Assembly (NCBI GenBank): GCA_011322515.1
Contig: DRMS01000370.1
Span: 1-12,583, forward strand
Origin: Leucothrix mucor
GTDB taxonomy: Bacteria > Pseudomonadota > Gammaproteobacteria > Thiotrichales > Thiotrichaceae
Length of the DNA: 12,583 bases
Direction: 5' to 3'
Below are positions 6,965-12,583 of this stretch, piece by piece. Position numbers and translations under genes: made by a program. Positions within the stretch are counted from its first letter, which is position 1; each line of letters begins with the position of its first letter. Below the pieces are notes generated by a model. It was not told the DNA's origin. It saw nothing but the letters and a program-made list of their open reading frames with translations, and did no database searches.

Positions 6965-7009
6965 ACATCAACTAAATCCTCGCTTAAAACACGGCGAGGA
7001 TATTGATGT
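6965..7009 (-). terminator. Transcript-end hairpin downstream of the peroxiredoxin gene
   Basis: On the minus strand ATCCTCGC pairs with GCGAGGAT around a ten-base loop, and an outer ACATCAA/TTGATGT pairing extends the stem. It begins 12 bases after the prx stop codon. The bases after the inner stem are TTTAG rather than a long T-run, so it may work as a stabilising hairpin as much as a terminator. Confidence 0.6.
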
Positions 7010-7021
7010 CAGATAAGCTAT

Positions 7022-7627
7022 TTACAAATTGCTAGCATTCTGCTCAAGATACTCTGCAACGCCGTCAGGTGTATCTTTCATGCCTGCATCGCCTTCAGTC
7101 CAACCCGCAGGGCAAACTTCACCATGCTCTTCGTGAAATTGTAGCGCATCAACCATACGCAACATTTCATCAATATCTCTTCCTAATGGCAGATCATTAA
7201 CGACTTGATGACGCACAACACCATTTTCATCAATAAGGAATGAACCACGGAAGGCCACGTTTCCATCTGGAGTTTCAACACCATACGCCTGACAAATCGA
7301 GTGATTCATATCAGCAACTAATGGATACCCAACCGCGCCAATTCCGCCATCATTAATAGCGGTGTTACGCCATGCGTTATGGGTGAAATGAGAGTCAATA
7401 GAAACACCTATAACTTCTACATTGCGCTTTTTAAACTGATCCATACGATGATCAAAAGCTAACAATTCAGAAGGACATACAAAAGTAAAGTCTAATGGGT
7501 AAAAGAAAATTACCGCCGCTTTACCTTTGATAGTTTCAGATAAGGTAAATTCATCAACAATTGTGCCATCAGCTAATACAGCAGGAGCGCTAAAATCAGG
7601 TGCATCACGACCAACAAGTACGGACAT
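7022..7627 (-). CDS. Typical 2-Cys peroxiredoxin (Prx1/AhpC class)
   Basis: Typical 2-Cys peroxiredoxins reduce hydrogen peroxide and organic peroxides in the cytoplasm, with electrons usually supplied by thioredoxin or AhpF. The 201-residue length is usual. The peroxidatic Cys51 lies in DFTFVCPSE and the resolving Cys172 in GEVCPAGW. GGIG at residues 94-97 matches the GGLG loop of oxidation-sensitive members, but the C-terminal YF motif is only YL (AEYLEQ), so sensitivity to overoxidation is hard to call. The start is well supported: AAAGGAAA lies a few bases before the ATG. It appears monocistronic, with a hairpin after its stop and repeat-filled DNA upstream. No ahpF is present, so thioredoxin is the likelier reductant. 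Confidence 0.95.
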   Translation of the reverse strand: MSVLVGRDAPDFSAPAVLADGTIVDEFTLSETIKGKAAVIFFYPLDFTFVCPSELLAFDHRMDQFKKRNVEVIGVSIDSHFTHNAWRNTAINDGGIGAVGYPLVADMNHSICQAYGVETPDGNVAFRGSFLIDENGVVRHQVVNDLPLGRDIDEMLRMVDALQFHEEHGEVCPAGWTEGDAGMKDTPDGVAEYLEQNASNL

Positions 7628-7718
7628 ATCTATTTCCTTTGGGCTAATAAAAAAAAGGAAAGCAGTGTAGCATATAAAAATCAGGAAAATAGTTTGAATG
7701 CTATTTGTAAGGGATTCC

Positions 7719-7842
7719 TCTAGGAGGCTATCTGAGAATTGGCGTGATTAATTTTTACATGCTATATGTAGTGTGCTTGTAAAATAACAAACGCAACATG
7801 TAGAAAAAATGGAATTCTTTCGTTGTTGGACAGTCTTCTAGA
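7719..7842. mobile_element. MITE-like element with inverted ends, family B (TAGGAGGCT-type)
   Basis: The left end TCTAGGAGGCTATCTGAGAA and the reverse complement of the right end, TCTAGAAGACTGTCCAACAA, match at the tips with mostly transition differences; the interior pairs only patchily. There is no coding capacity in about 124 bp. The same tip, TAGGAGGCTGTCCGAGAA, occurs at 9173-9190 (16 of 18 identical with 7721-7738). The ends abut TA dinucleotides, as expected for non-autonomous relatives of TA-targeting insertion sequences, but no transposase is in the window to test this. Confidence 0.55.
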
Positions 7843-7912
7843 ACCCTTGTCCCCTTTGTTGATTGTAGGGGTGATGTTATTTTGAGATATATAGACATTC
7901 ATTTATTAAATT

Positions 7913-7971
7913 CCCTCACCCTTCGACTCCGCTCAGGGAGCTGTACCCTGAGCGGAGTCGAAGGGTGCGGG
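7913..7971. repeat. REP-like palindrome of the CCCTGAGCGGAGTCGAAGGG type
   Basis: Perfect 22-base arms (7917-7938 and 7946-7967) surround AGCTGTA; after one mismatch three more pairs extend the stem to 7913 and 7971. The core CCCTGAGCGGAGTCGAAGGG is a palindromic repeat I recognise from many unrelated bacterial genomes. It lies just before the zapE fragment. Together with the element at 7719-7842 it fills most of the 363-bp gap 7628-7990; the rest holds the peroxiredoxin promoter region and nothing else recognisable. Confidence 0.8.
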
Positions 7972-7990
7972 TTGTTTGCTATGACGTTAC

Positions 7991-8260
7991 TTGTCCCACC
8001 TTAAGTTGGTAGCCATATTTCACATGGTCTTGATCGCAAATATAGCGATTATGGGTGCATCAATGGATGATATTGCGCGGCGCTTTGTTAATATGATAGA
8101 TGAACTTTATGATCTGCGCGTAAATCTAGTGGGATCGGTATACGCTACACCTGAAAAGCTTTATACTGGCAAGCGTTTGCAATTTGAATTTGAATGTACT
8201 AGTAGCAGATTACGAGAAATGCGAACCGATAAATATCTAGCAGTTAAAGATTTATCCTAA
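7991..8260 (+). pseudogene. zapE: 3' fragment of zapE (AFG1-like cell division ATPase)
   Basis: The 89-residue frame matches the C-terminal end of ZapE/AFG1-like ATPases in order: HLKLVAIFHMVLIANIAIM, then IARRFVNMIDELYDLRVNL, then the terminal block with LYTGKRLQFEFECTSSRLREM and KYLA. ZapE acts at the division septum in Gammaproteobacteria and needs an N-terminal Walker A/B core, normally some 270 residues, which is absent here. Upstream there is only a TTG start without a ribosome binding site and then the REP palindrome at 7913-7971. This is therefore read as a 5'-truncated remnant. A rearrangement or repeat-associated deletion is the likely cause (inference). It ends 18 bp before sdhC. 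Confidence 0.8.
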
Positions 8261-8278
8261 AAAGAAAGGAACATAATA

Positions 8279-8656
8279 ATGGCTTGGACTGATCAGCGCC
8301 CACTGTCGCCACATTTACAGATCTATAAAATGCCAATAACCGCTATATTCTCAGTTTTACATCGTGGCACAGGTGCGGTTTTATTTATTGGCTTATTATT
8401 AATGATAGGGGTGTTAGTTGTAGTAGCTAGTGGTGCTGATAGTTGGCAAGCAATGCATAACTTATTATCTAGTGGGTTTGGAAAATTAGTATTATTTGGC
8501 TTTACTTTTTCACTTTATTACCACTTTTGCAATGGGATTAGGCATTTGTTTTGGGATATTGGCAAGGGATTGTCCGTTGTAGAAGTGCATAAATCAGCTT
8601 GGGTTGTGATGATTAGCTCTGTTATTTTGACAGTAGTGACTTGGATTATTGCTTAA
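8279..8656 (+). CDS. sdhC: Succinate dehydrogenase cytochrome b556 subunit SdhC
   Basis: SdhC is one of two membrane anchors of complex II; with SdhD it holds heme b and the ubiquinone site. The 125-residue protein shows RPLSPHLQIYK (7-17), SVLHRGTGAV with Ser25 and Arg29 that line the quinone site in E. coli, and HFCNGIRHLFWD, where His82 aligns with the heme ligand His84 of E. coli SdhC. Three membrane spans are evident. The ATG is supported by AAAGGA upstream. Its partner sdhD is 552 bp downstream rather than adjacent, because repeats and a gene fragment lie between. The zapE remnant directly upstream means the operon's promoter region has probably been altered. Confidence 0.96.
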   Translation: MAWTDQRPLSPHLQIYKMPITAIFSVLHRGTGAVLFIGLLLMIGVLVVVASGADSWQAMHNLLSSGFGKLVLFGFTFSLYYHFCNGIRHLFWDIGKGLSVVEVHKSAWVVMISSVILTVVTWIIA

Positions 8657-8706
8657 GGCGGAACAGCCTGTTAATTCATAGCGTGAGGATAAAATAGAGT
8701 TAGCGT

Positions 8707-8763
8707 ATGATTTCGATAAATACGTTTGAAAAAGAAATGACGGCTGATTTGTGGCAAGTTTAG
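8707..8763 (+). pseudogene. Possible N-terminal scrap of an antitoxin-like gene
   Basis: ATG at 8707 opens an 18-residue frame, MISINTFEKEMTADLWQV, whose stop TAG is formed by the first bases of the repeat element starting at 8760. The pattern IS..(T)F....L..V resembles the start of Phd/YefM antitoxins, and an antitoxin fragment lies on the other side of the element. The two pieces seem to cover the same helix rather than join cleanly, so this may be a separate scrap or chance. Confidence 0.25.
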
Positions 8764-8926
8764 GAATGTGCATGAAACAACTTCCCGATCTCTAACTTGC
8801 CTTTTTATCCCAGCTTGGATGATCTCATTCGTTGCGTAGAGTGACTATGCGCCTTATGAGTTCATCTAATCTGAAATAAAAATTCTGCGTTAGAACTTCA
8901 GGACGTTATTCCGTGCACGTTCCTAA
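8760..8926. mobile_element. 167-bp MITE-like hairpin element, family A, between sdhC and sdhD
   Basis: The terminal inverted repeats read TTAGGAATGTGCATGAAAC and, from the other end, TTAGGAACGTGCACGGAAT; about 23 of the first 29 positions agree. The pairing continues inward: 80-base and 82-base arms align at roughly three quarters identity around AGTGA (8840-8844), so the whole element can fold into one long hairpin. It has no coding capacity. The tips match the palindrome at 4540-4587 and the edge copy at 12568. The ends abut TA on both sides (TTAGG...CCTAA), compatible with a TA target. It separates sdhC from sdhD and directly abuts the antitoxin fragment at 8931. Confidence 0.75.
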
Positions 8927-8930
8927 GAGA

Positions 8931-9071
8931 CTTAAAAAAAATTCAGCTATAATGACGCGCCATTTAGAAAGTGGAAAACCTGTATTTCTTACAAAGCATG
9001 GCAGGCCTATCGGTATTACGCTTCCTTTAGATGATAACCTTGTTAATCACAAGATAGTATACCGATTTTAA
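8931..9071 (+). pseudogene. Fragment of a Phd/YefM-type antitoxin
   Basis: The frame reads LKKNSAIMTRHLESGKPVF, then LTKHGRPIGITLPLDDN and ends IVYRF. The block LESGKPVFLTKHGRPIG is characteristic of the N-terminal DNA-binding fold of Phd/YefM antitoxins of type II toxin-antitoxin systems. The usual first residues (about ten) are missing, replaced by the end of the repeat element at 8926. An in-frame ATG at 8952 would give only 39 residues. No toxin gene follows, so it is read as a remnant; a residual autoregulatory protein is unlikely. Confidence 0.6.
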
Positions 9072-9117
9072 AATAACTGTATTCACAATAACTTACATGC
9101 CTCTTAAAAGATTAATC

Positions 9118-9123
9118 TATAAT
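9118..9123 (+). promoter_or_regulatory. Possible -10 element for an sdhDABE transcript
   Basis: A perfect TATAAT lies in AT-rich DNA about 85 bp before sdhD. The best upstream -35-like hexamer (CTTACA, 9092-9097) is 20 bases away, longer than optimal. It is listed because sdhD is cut off from sdhC by 552 bp and may need its own promoter. Such a match is easily found by chance here. Confidence 0.25.
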
Positions 9124-9172
9124 TATTAAAATAATCTATGCCCAGCACCCTAGTGTTAAAAATCTGCAACGT

Positions 9173-9190
9173 TAGGAGGCTGTCCGAGAA
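9173..9190. repeat. Solo end of family B repeat upstream of sdhD
   Basis: TAGGAGGCTGTCCGAGAA matches the left tip of the element at 7719-7842 at 16 of 18 positions and in the same orientation. No matching opposite end is found on the interior (right) side, where sdhD begins at 9209, so this is a remnant. The following GAGAG (9199-9203) serves as the sdhD ribosome binding site, so the fragment nearly touches the translation signal. Confidence 0.55.
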
Positions 9191-9208
9191 CAAGAGCCGA
9201 GAGTTAAT

Positions 9209-9595
9209 ATGAAAGATTTACGTTCACCACTAGCAAAAGTAAAAGGTTTAGGCAAATTCCCAGATGCAACGCATCATTTTTGGATACAGCGCTTAACATC
9301 ATTAGCACTTATTCCATTAACCCTTTGGTTTTGCTTTAGTATCGCCTTACTCCCTGAGGCAAGTCATGCGGCAGTCATTGCATGGCTACAATTCCCGTTT
9401 AATACCGTCATGATGATTCTGGTGGTGCTCATTGCATTTCATCATGCTCAGTTAGGCTTACAGGTGATTCTTGAAGATTATATTGCCCATTATGGTTCTC
9501 GTTTGGCGATGATTCTGGCAATTAAATTCACCAGCTATTTTATGATGGCGCTGGGTGTTTATAGCATACTAAAAATAGCTTTAGGAGATGCATAA
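9209..9595 (+). CDS. sdhD: Succinate dehydrogenase membrane anchor subunit SdhD
   Basis: SdhD is the second membrane anchor of complex II. The 128-residue protein has the family start LGKFPDATHHFWIQRLTSLA (14-33) and three membrane spans. In HHAQLGLQVILEDY, His79 aligns with heme ligand His71 of E. coli SdhD, and Asp90-Tyr91 with Asp82-Tyr83 near the quinone site, at the same spacing. GAGAG lies five bases before the ATG. Its stop codon lies at the beginning of sdhA, so the two are translationally close. It follows a 552-bp repeat-rich gap after sdhC, so it may be transcribed by read-through or from an internal promoter. Confidence 0.95.
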   Translation: MKDLRSPLAKVKGLGKFPDATHHFWIQRLTSLALIPLTLWFCFSIALLPEASHAAVIAWLQFPFNTVMMILVVLIAFHHAQLGLQVILEDYIAHYGSRLAMILAIKFTSYFMMALGVYSILKIALGDA

Positions 9596-9596
9596 A

Positions 9597-11390
9597 GTGC
9601 AAATTGGTGATTATAAAATTATTGAACATGAATATGATGTGGTGATTGTTGGCGCGGGCGGTGCAGGGTTGCGATCAACCTTGGGCATGGCAGCGGCAGG
9701 GTTAAGCACGGCTTGTATTACCAAGGTATTTCCAACGCGTAGCCATACAGTTGCCGCACAAGGTGGTATGTCGGCGGCATTGGGAAATATGGGTGAGGAT
9801 AGCTGGCAGTGGCATATGTATGACACTGTAAAAGGCTCTGACTGGCTGGGTGATCAGGATGCGATTGAGTATATGTGCCGTGAGGCGATGGCGGCGGTAA
9901 TTGAGCTGGAGCATTTTGGAGTACCTTTTTCACGTACTGATGATGGCAAAATCTATCAACGTCCTTTTGGCGGTATGACCACGTATAATGGTGAAGGTAA
10001 GCCCGCACAACGCACTTGTGCGGCGGCTGATCGCACGGGTCATGCTATTTTGCATACACTTTATCAGCAATCGTTAAAACATAATGCCGAATTTTTTATT
10101 GAATACTTTGCCACTGATTTAATTATGGAAGAGGGCGTTTGCAAAGGCGTGATGGCATGGGATTTAAGTACAGGTGAACTGCACTGTTTTCGCGGACACC
10201 AAGTAGTGTTGGCAACAGGCGGTTGTGGGCGCGTCTTTTTCTCCGCCACCTCTGCGCATACCTGTACAGGTGATGGTAGCGCGATGGTGTTACGCGCAGG
10301 TTTGCCCTTACAAGATATGGAATTTGTACAATTTCATCCCACAGGAGTTTATGGTGCTGGCGTACTGATTACTGAAGGTGTACGCGGTGAAGGGGGGTAT
10401 TTGACCAATTCCGAAGGTGAGCGCTTTATGGAACGCTATGCGCCCAATGCTAAAGACCTTGCCTCACGCGACGTAGTATCACGCGCAATGACAATGGAGA
10501 TCAATGCAGGCAATGGCGTTGGCGAGGATAAAGATCATATCTTCCTAAATTTACAACATTTAGGCGCAGATGTGATTAGTGAACGCTTGCCAGGCATCGC
10601 TGAAAGCGCACGTATTTTTGCAGGGGTTGATGTGATGAAAGACCCCATCCCCGTATTGCCTACCGTACATTATAATATGGGGGGCATTCCAACTAATCAT
10701 CATGGTGAAGTAGTGACCTTAGACGGTGATGATTCTGATGCGATTGTGCCAGGATTAATGGCGATTGGTGAGGCAGCCTGTGTCTCCGTGCATGGCGCGA
10801 ATCGTTTAGGCTCTAATTCATTGCTGGATATTATTGTCTTTGGTCGTGCATCTGCCCTTCGTGCGGCTGAAATTATCAAACCCTATACACCACATCAAGC
10901 GCTTAAAGAAGGCACCTTTGCAACCTTACTAGATCGCTTTGATACGCTACGCAATGCATCAGGTAGCCAGCCAACTGCCACTATCCGCGATAAAATGCAA
11001 CGCACCATGCAAAAATATGCCGCTGTTTTTCGTACAGGAGATAGCATGCAACAAGGATTGGAGAAAATGGAAGAAGTTTTTGCCAGTTTTGACGATGTGG
11101 GGATTACTGATCGAGGTTTGCAATGGAATACCGATTTACTGGAAACATTAGAATTGGAAAACCTATTGCTACAAGCGCAAACTATTATAGCAGGTGCGCT
11201 AAGGCGTGAAGAAAGTCGCGGAGGACATGCGCGAGAAGATTATCCTGATCGTAATGATCAAGAATGGATGGAACATACGCTGGCATGGGTAAATGAAAAA
11301 GGCGCAGTGCGTTTTGCTTCACGCCCTGTACATATGTTCACCTTAACGGATGATTGTAATGTGATTCCACCTAAAAAGCGGGTGTATTAA
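9597..11390 (+). CDS. sdhA: Succinate dehydrogenase flavoprotein subunit SdhA
   Basis: SdhA oxidises succinate to fumarate on the cytoplasmic face of complex II with covalently bound FAD. Numbering from the chosen GTG (597 residues), the dinucleotide motif VVIVGAGGAG is at about 15-24, and the FAD-linking His50 is in TRSHTVAAQGG. The substrate residues His247, Arg291 (ASRDVVSR), His358 (HYNMGG) and Arg403 (ANRLGSNS) align with His242, Arg286, His354 and Arg399 of E. coli. GTG 9597 is preferred because AGGAG (9583-9587) lies nine bases upstream; the ATG at 9588, overlapping sdhD by 8 bp, abuts that AGGAG with no spacer but is possible and would add three residues. sdhB follows after a 104-bp repeat-containing gap. 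The coding sequence appears intact. Confidence 0.97.
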   Translation: MQIGDYKIIEHEYDVVIVGAGGAGLRSTLGMAAAGLSTACITKVFPTRSHTVAAQGGMSAALGNMGEDSWQWHMYDTVKGSDWLGDQDAIEYMCREAMAAVIELEHFGVPFSRTDDGKIYQRPFGGMTTYNGEGKPAQRTCAAADRTGHAILHTLYQQSLKHNAEFFIEYFATDLIMEEGVCKGVMAWDLSTGELHCFRGHQVVLATGGCGRVFFSATSAHTCTGDGSAMVLRAGLPLQDMEFVQFHPTGVYGAGVLITEGVRGEGGYLTNSEGERFMERYAPNAKDLASRDVVSRAMTMEINAGNGVGEDKDHIFLNLQHLGADVISERLPGIAESARIFAGVDVMKDPIPVLPTVHYNMGGIPTNHHGEVVTLDGDDSDAIVPGLMAIGEAACVSVHGANRLGSNSLLDIIVFGRASALRAAEIIKPYTPHQALKEGTFATLLDRFDTLRNASGSQPTATIRDKMQRTMQKYAAVFRTGDSMQQGLEKMEEVFASFDDVGITDRGLQWNTDLLETLELENLLLQAQTIIAGALRREESRGGHAREDYPDRNDQEWMEHTLAWVNEKGAVRFASRPVHMFTLTDDCNVIPPKKRVY

Positions 11391-11398
11391 CCTCTATT

Positions 11399-11473
11399 GT
11401 AGGGTGGATGAGCGCTAGAGCATCCACCAAAATCATACACTTGTGGTGGATGTATTGCACTTATCCATCCTAC
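11399..11473. repeat. Palindromic GTAGGGTGGAT repeat between sdhA and sdhB
   Basis: The arms start GTAGGGTGGATGAGCGC and, from the other end, GTAGGATGGATAAGTGC; each arm also contains CATCCACCA near the centre. I recognise GTAGGGTGGAT...ATCCACCCTAC palindromes as a repeat common in many Proteobacteria. Transcribed, it forms a long imperfect hairpin between sdhA and sdhB and may affect read-through or stability. Reading it as protein produces the false N-terminal extension of sdhB. Confidence 0.75.
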
Positions 11474-11494
11474 TTTTCTGGAAGTATTTTCACT

Positions 11495-12277
11495 ATGGCT
11501 GAATTTAGATTACCCATTAACTCAATTATTAAATCAGGCAAAACCTTCAAAGCGCCTGCGGGAACAAAAAACATCAAGACCTTTATTATCTACCGTTATG
11601 ATCCTGCATCAGGTAAAAATCCACACACCGATCATTATGAAGTTGATATGGATAATTGCGGTGCAATGGTATTGGATGCGTTATTAAAAATAAAAGATGA
11701 AATGGATTCAAGCCTTGCCTTGCGCCGTTCTTGTCGTGAAGGTATTTGTGGCTCTTGCTCAATGAATATAGATGGTAGCAATACGCTTGCTTGTACTAAA
11801 GCGATTGCTGATATTAAAGGTGATGTCACCGTCTACCCGCTTCCGCATCAGCCTATTATTAAAGATTTAATCTCTGACTTGACTAATTTTTACGCACAAT
11901 ACGCCTCTATTCAACCGTGGATGAAAACCGACACCCCTGCACCGCCTGATAGGGAACGCTTACAATCAAAGGAAGAGCGTGAAAAGCTAGATGGTTTATA
12001 TGAGTGTATTTTATGCGCTTGTTGTTCTACAAGTTGCCCTAGTTACTGGTGGAATAGTGACCGCTACTTAGGCCCTGCAACGCTATTAAATGCATATCGC
12101 TGGATTAGTGATTCACGTGATGAAGCCACTGGTGAGCGTCTTGATGATTTGGAAGATCCCTTTAAGTTATATCGCTGTCATACCATTATGAACTGCGCCG
12201 AAGCTTGCCCTAAAGACTTAAACCCTGCCAAAGCAATTGCGGATATTAAGCGTTTATTGGTAAAGCGTAGAATCTGA
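11495..12277 (+). CDS. sdhB: Succinate dehydrogenase iron-sulfur subunit SdhB
   Basis: SdhB carries electrons from FAD to ubiquinone through three clusters. In the 260-residue form, the [2Fe-2S] ligands are Cys80, Cys85, Cys88 and Cys100 (SCREGICGSCS...LAC). The [4Fe-4S] ligands are Cys171, Cys174, Cys177 and Cys238. The [3Fe-4S] ligands are Cys181, Cys228 and Cys234. CPSYWWN carries the tryptophan near the quinone site. All eleven ligands are present. The frame is open back to 11408, but those 29 extra residues translate the palindromic repeat; the ATG at 11495 has GGAAG ten bases upstream and gives the usual N-terminus MAEFRLPI. The TGA shares its last base with the sdhE ATG, indicating coupled translation. 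Confidence 0.97.
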   Translation: MAEFRLPINSIIKSGKTFKAPAGTKNIKTFIIYRYDPASGKNPHTDHYEVDMDNCGAMVLDALLKIKDEMDSSLALRRSCREGICGSCSMNIDGSNTLACTKAIADIKGDVTVYPLPHQPIIKDLISDLTNFYAQYASIQPWMKTDTPAPPDRERLQSKEEREKLDGLYECILCACCSTSCPSYWWNSDRYLGPATLLNAYRWISDSRDEATGERLDDLEDPFKLYRCHTIMNCAEACPKDLNPAKAIADIKRLLVKRRI

Positions 12278-12531
12278 TGTCTAAGATCTCACAATTAAAA
12301 TGGCAATGTCGGCGCGGGACTAAAGAATTGGACTTTATATTAAATAATTACCTTGAGCGTTATTATCAAAACGCCTCCCAAAGTGAACAAAGCGCATTTA
12401 AACAACTGATTGAATTAGATGATCCTATTTTATCTGATCTTTTTTTAGGGGAGTCATTAGTAGATAATACTATCCAGCAGAATTTAATTTTAAAATTAGT
12501 ACAGCTAACTTGTGAGATTAAACCGCGCTAA
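12277..12531 (+). CDS. sdhE: FAD assembly factor SdhE
   Basis: SdhE (DUF339, formerly YgfY) binds SdhA and promotes covalent flavinylation. The 84-residue length is normal, and the signature RRGTKELD at residues 12-19 contains the conserved RGxxE core needed for function. The remaining pattern, LDFILNNYLERYY then LIELDDPILSDLFLG, fits the small helical fold. It overlaps the sdhB stop by one base, so it belongs to the sdh operon. Placing sdhE directly after sdhB is common in Betaproteobacteria and some Gammaproteobacteria but differs from E. coli, where it lies elsewhere. No citrate synthase gene is seen before the window ends. Confidence 0.94.
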   Translation: MSKISQLKWQCRRGTKELDFILNNYLERYYQNASQSEQSAFKQLIELDDPILSDLFLGESLVDNTIQQNLILKLVQLTCEIKPR

Positions 12532-12567
12532 AATAGAAATCATCGCATTAGATAATTCGAGAGCCAA

Positions 12568-12583
12568 TTAGGAACGTGCACGA
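12568..12583. repeat. Family A repeat, cut by the right window edge
   Basis: TTAGGAACGTGCACGA matches the tip of the repeats at 8760-8926 (15 of 16 to the reverse complement of the right end) and 4540-4587. It begins 37 bp after the sdhE stop. Only the first end is visible, so its size and whether it is a full palindrome cannot be seen. Confidence 0.55.

Noticed and set aside
6794..7006. 70-codon plus-strand frame (GTG start) between the ATPase gene and prx
   Set aside because: It has no ribosome binding site, runs straight through both hairpins, and its hydrophobic stretch comes from the AT-rich repeat arms.
8656..8672. Possible opposite end of a family B repeat (CGGAACAGCCTGTTA) just after sdhC
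   Set aside because: It needs a gap and two mismatches to match, and its orientation does not pair properly with the solo end at 9173.
8948..8953. Second perfect TATAAT as an sdhD promoter
   Set aside because: It lies inside the antitoxin fragment with no -35-like hexamer at a usable distance and is far from sdhD.
7719..9192. A single composite transposon bounded by the two family B ends
   Set aside because: The ends at 7721 and 9173 are in direct, not inverted, orientation, no transposase lies between, and the first already has its own partner end at 7842.
9611..10249. Several 60-96 codon minus-strand frames inside sdhA
   Set aside because: They are antisense shadows of a strongly conserved gene, with low-complexity His/Pro-rich products and no recognisable domain.

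Overview
The window is AT-rich bacterial chromosome that reads as a gammaproteobacterium. The basis is protein family resemblance only: an E. coli-like succinate dehydrogenase with b-type heme anchors, TilS, the MetA form of homoserine acyltransferase, NnrS, and a ZapE remnant. I cannot place it to genus. Intergenic DNA is unusually rich in palindromic repeats of several families, as in repeat-invaded genomes of environmental bacteria.

Layout: (1) 1-666, minus strand: the 5' two-thirds or so of tilS, running off the left edge. (2) 844-3084, plus: a membrane-anchored glycoside-hydrolase-like protein with a clan GH-A-type barrel and a CBM9-like C-terminal domain. (3) 3280-4482, plus: an NnrS-family membrane protein of nitric-oxide/denitrification stress, with an FNR/DNR-like box upstream. 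(4) 4540-4587: a perfect 22-bp-stem palindrome. (5) 4684-5754, minus: metA, preceded by its own promoter, a SAM-II riboswitch and an intrinsic terminator that competes with a second hairpin. (6) 5920-6780, minus: a conserved but uncharacterised P-loop ATPase. (7) 7022-7627, minus: a typical 2-Cys peroxiredoxin. (8) 7719-8260: two palindromic repeats, then a decayed 3' fragment of zapE. (9) 8279-12531, plus: succinate dehydrogenase sdhC, sdhD, sdhA, sdhB and the FAD-assembly factor sdhE.

The genes with clear joint function are the five sdh genes, which encode complex II and the protein that helps attach FAD to SdhA. The usual tight cluster is split. About 550 bp separates sdhC from sdhD and holds a 167-bp hairpin-forming, MITE-like element, a fragment of a Phd/YefM-type antitoxin and a solo end of a second repeat family. 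A third palindromic repeat lies between sdhA and sdhB and supplies a false 29-residue N-terminal extension to sdhB if the longest reading frame is taken.

The best regulatory story is metA: promoter, SAM-II aptamer and terminator are all visible within about 165 bp, so methionine synthesis is probably shut off by S-adenosylmethionine. No complete transposase, CRISPR array, tRNA or rRNA was found.
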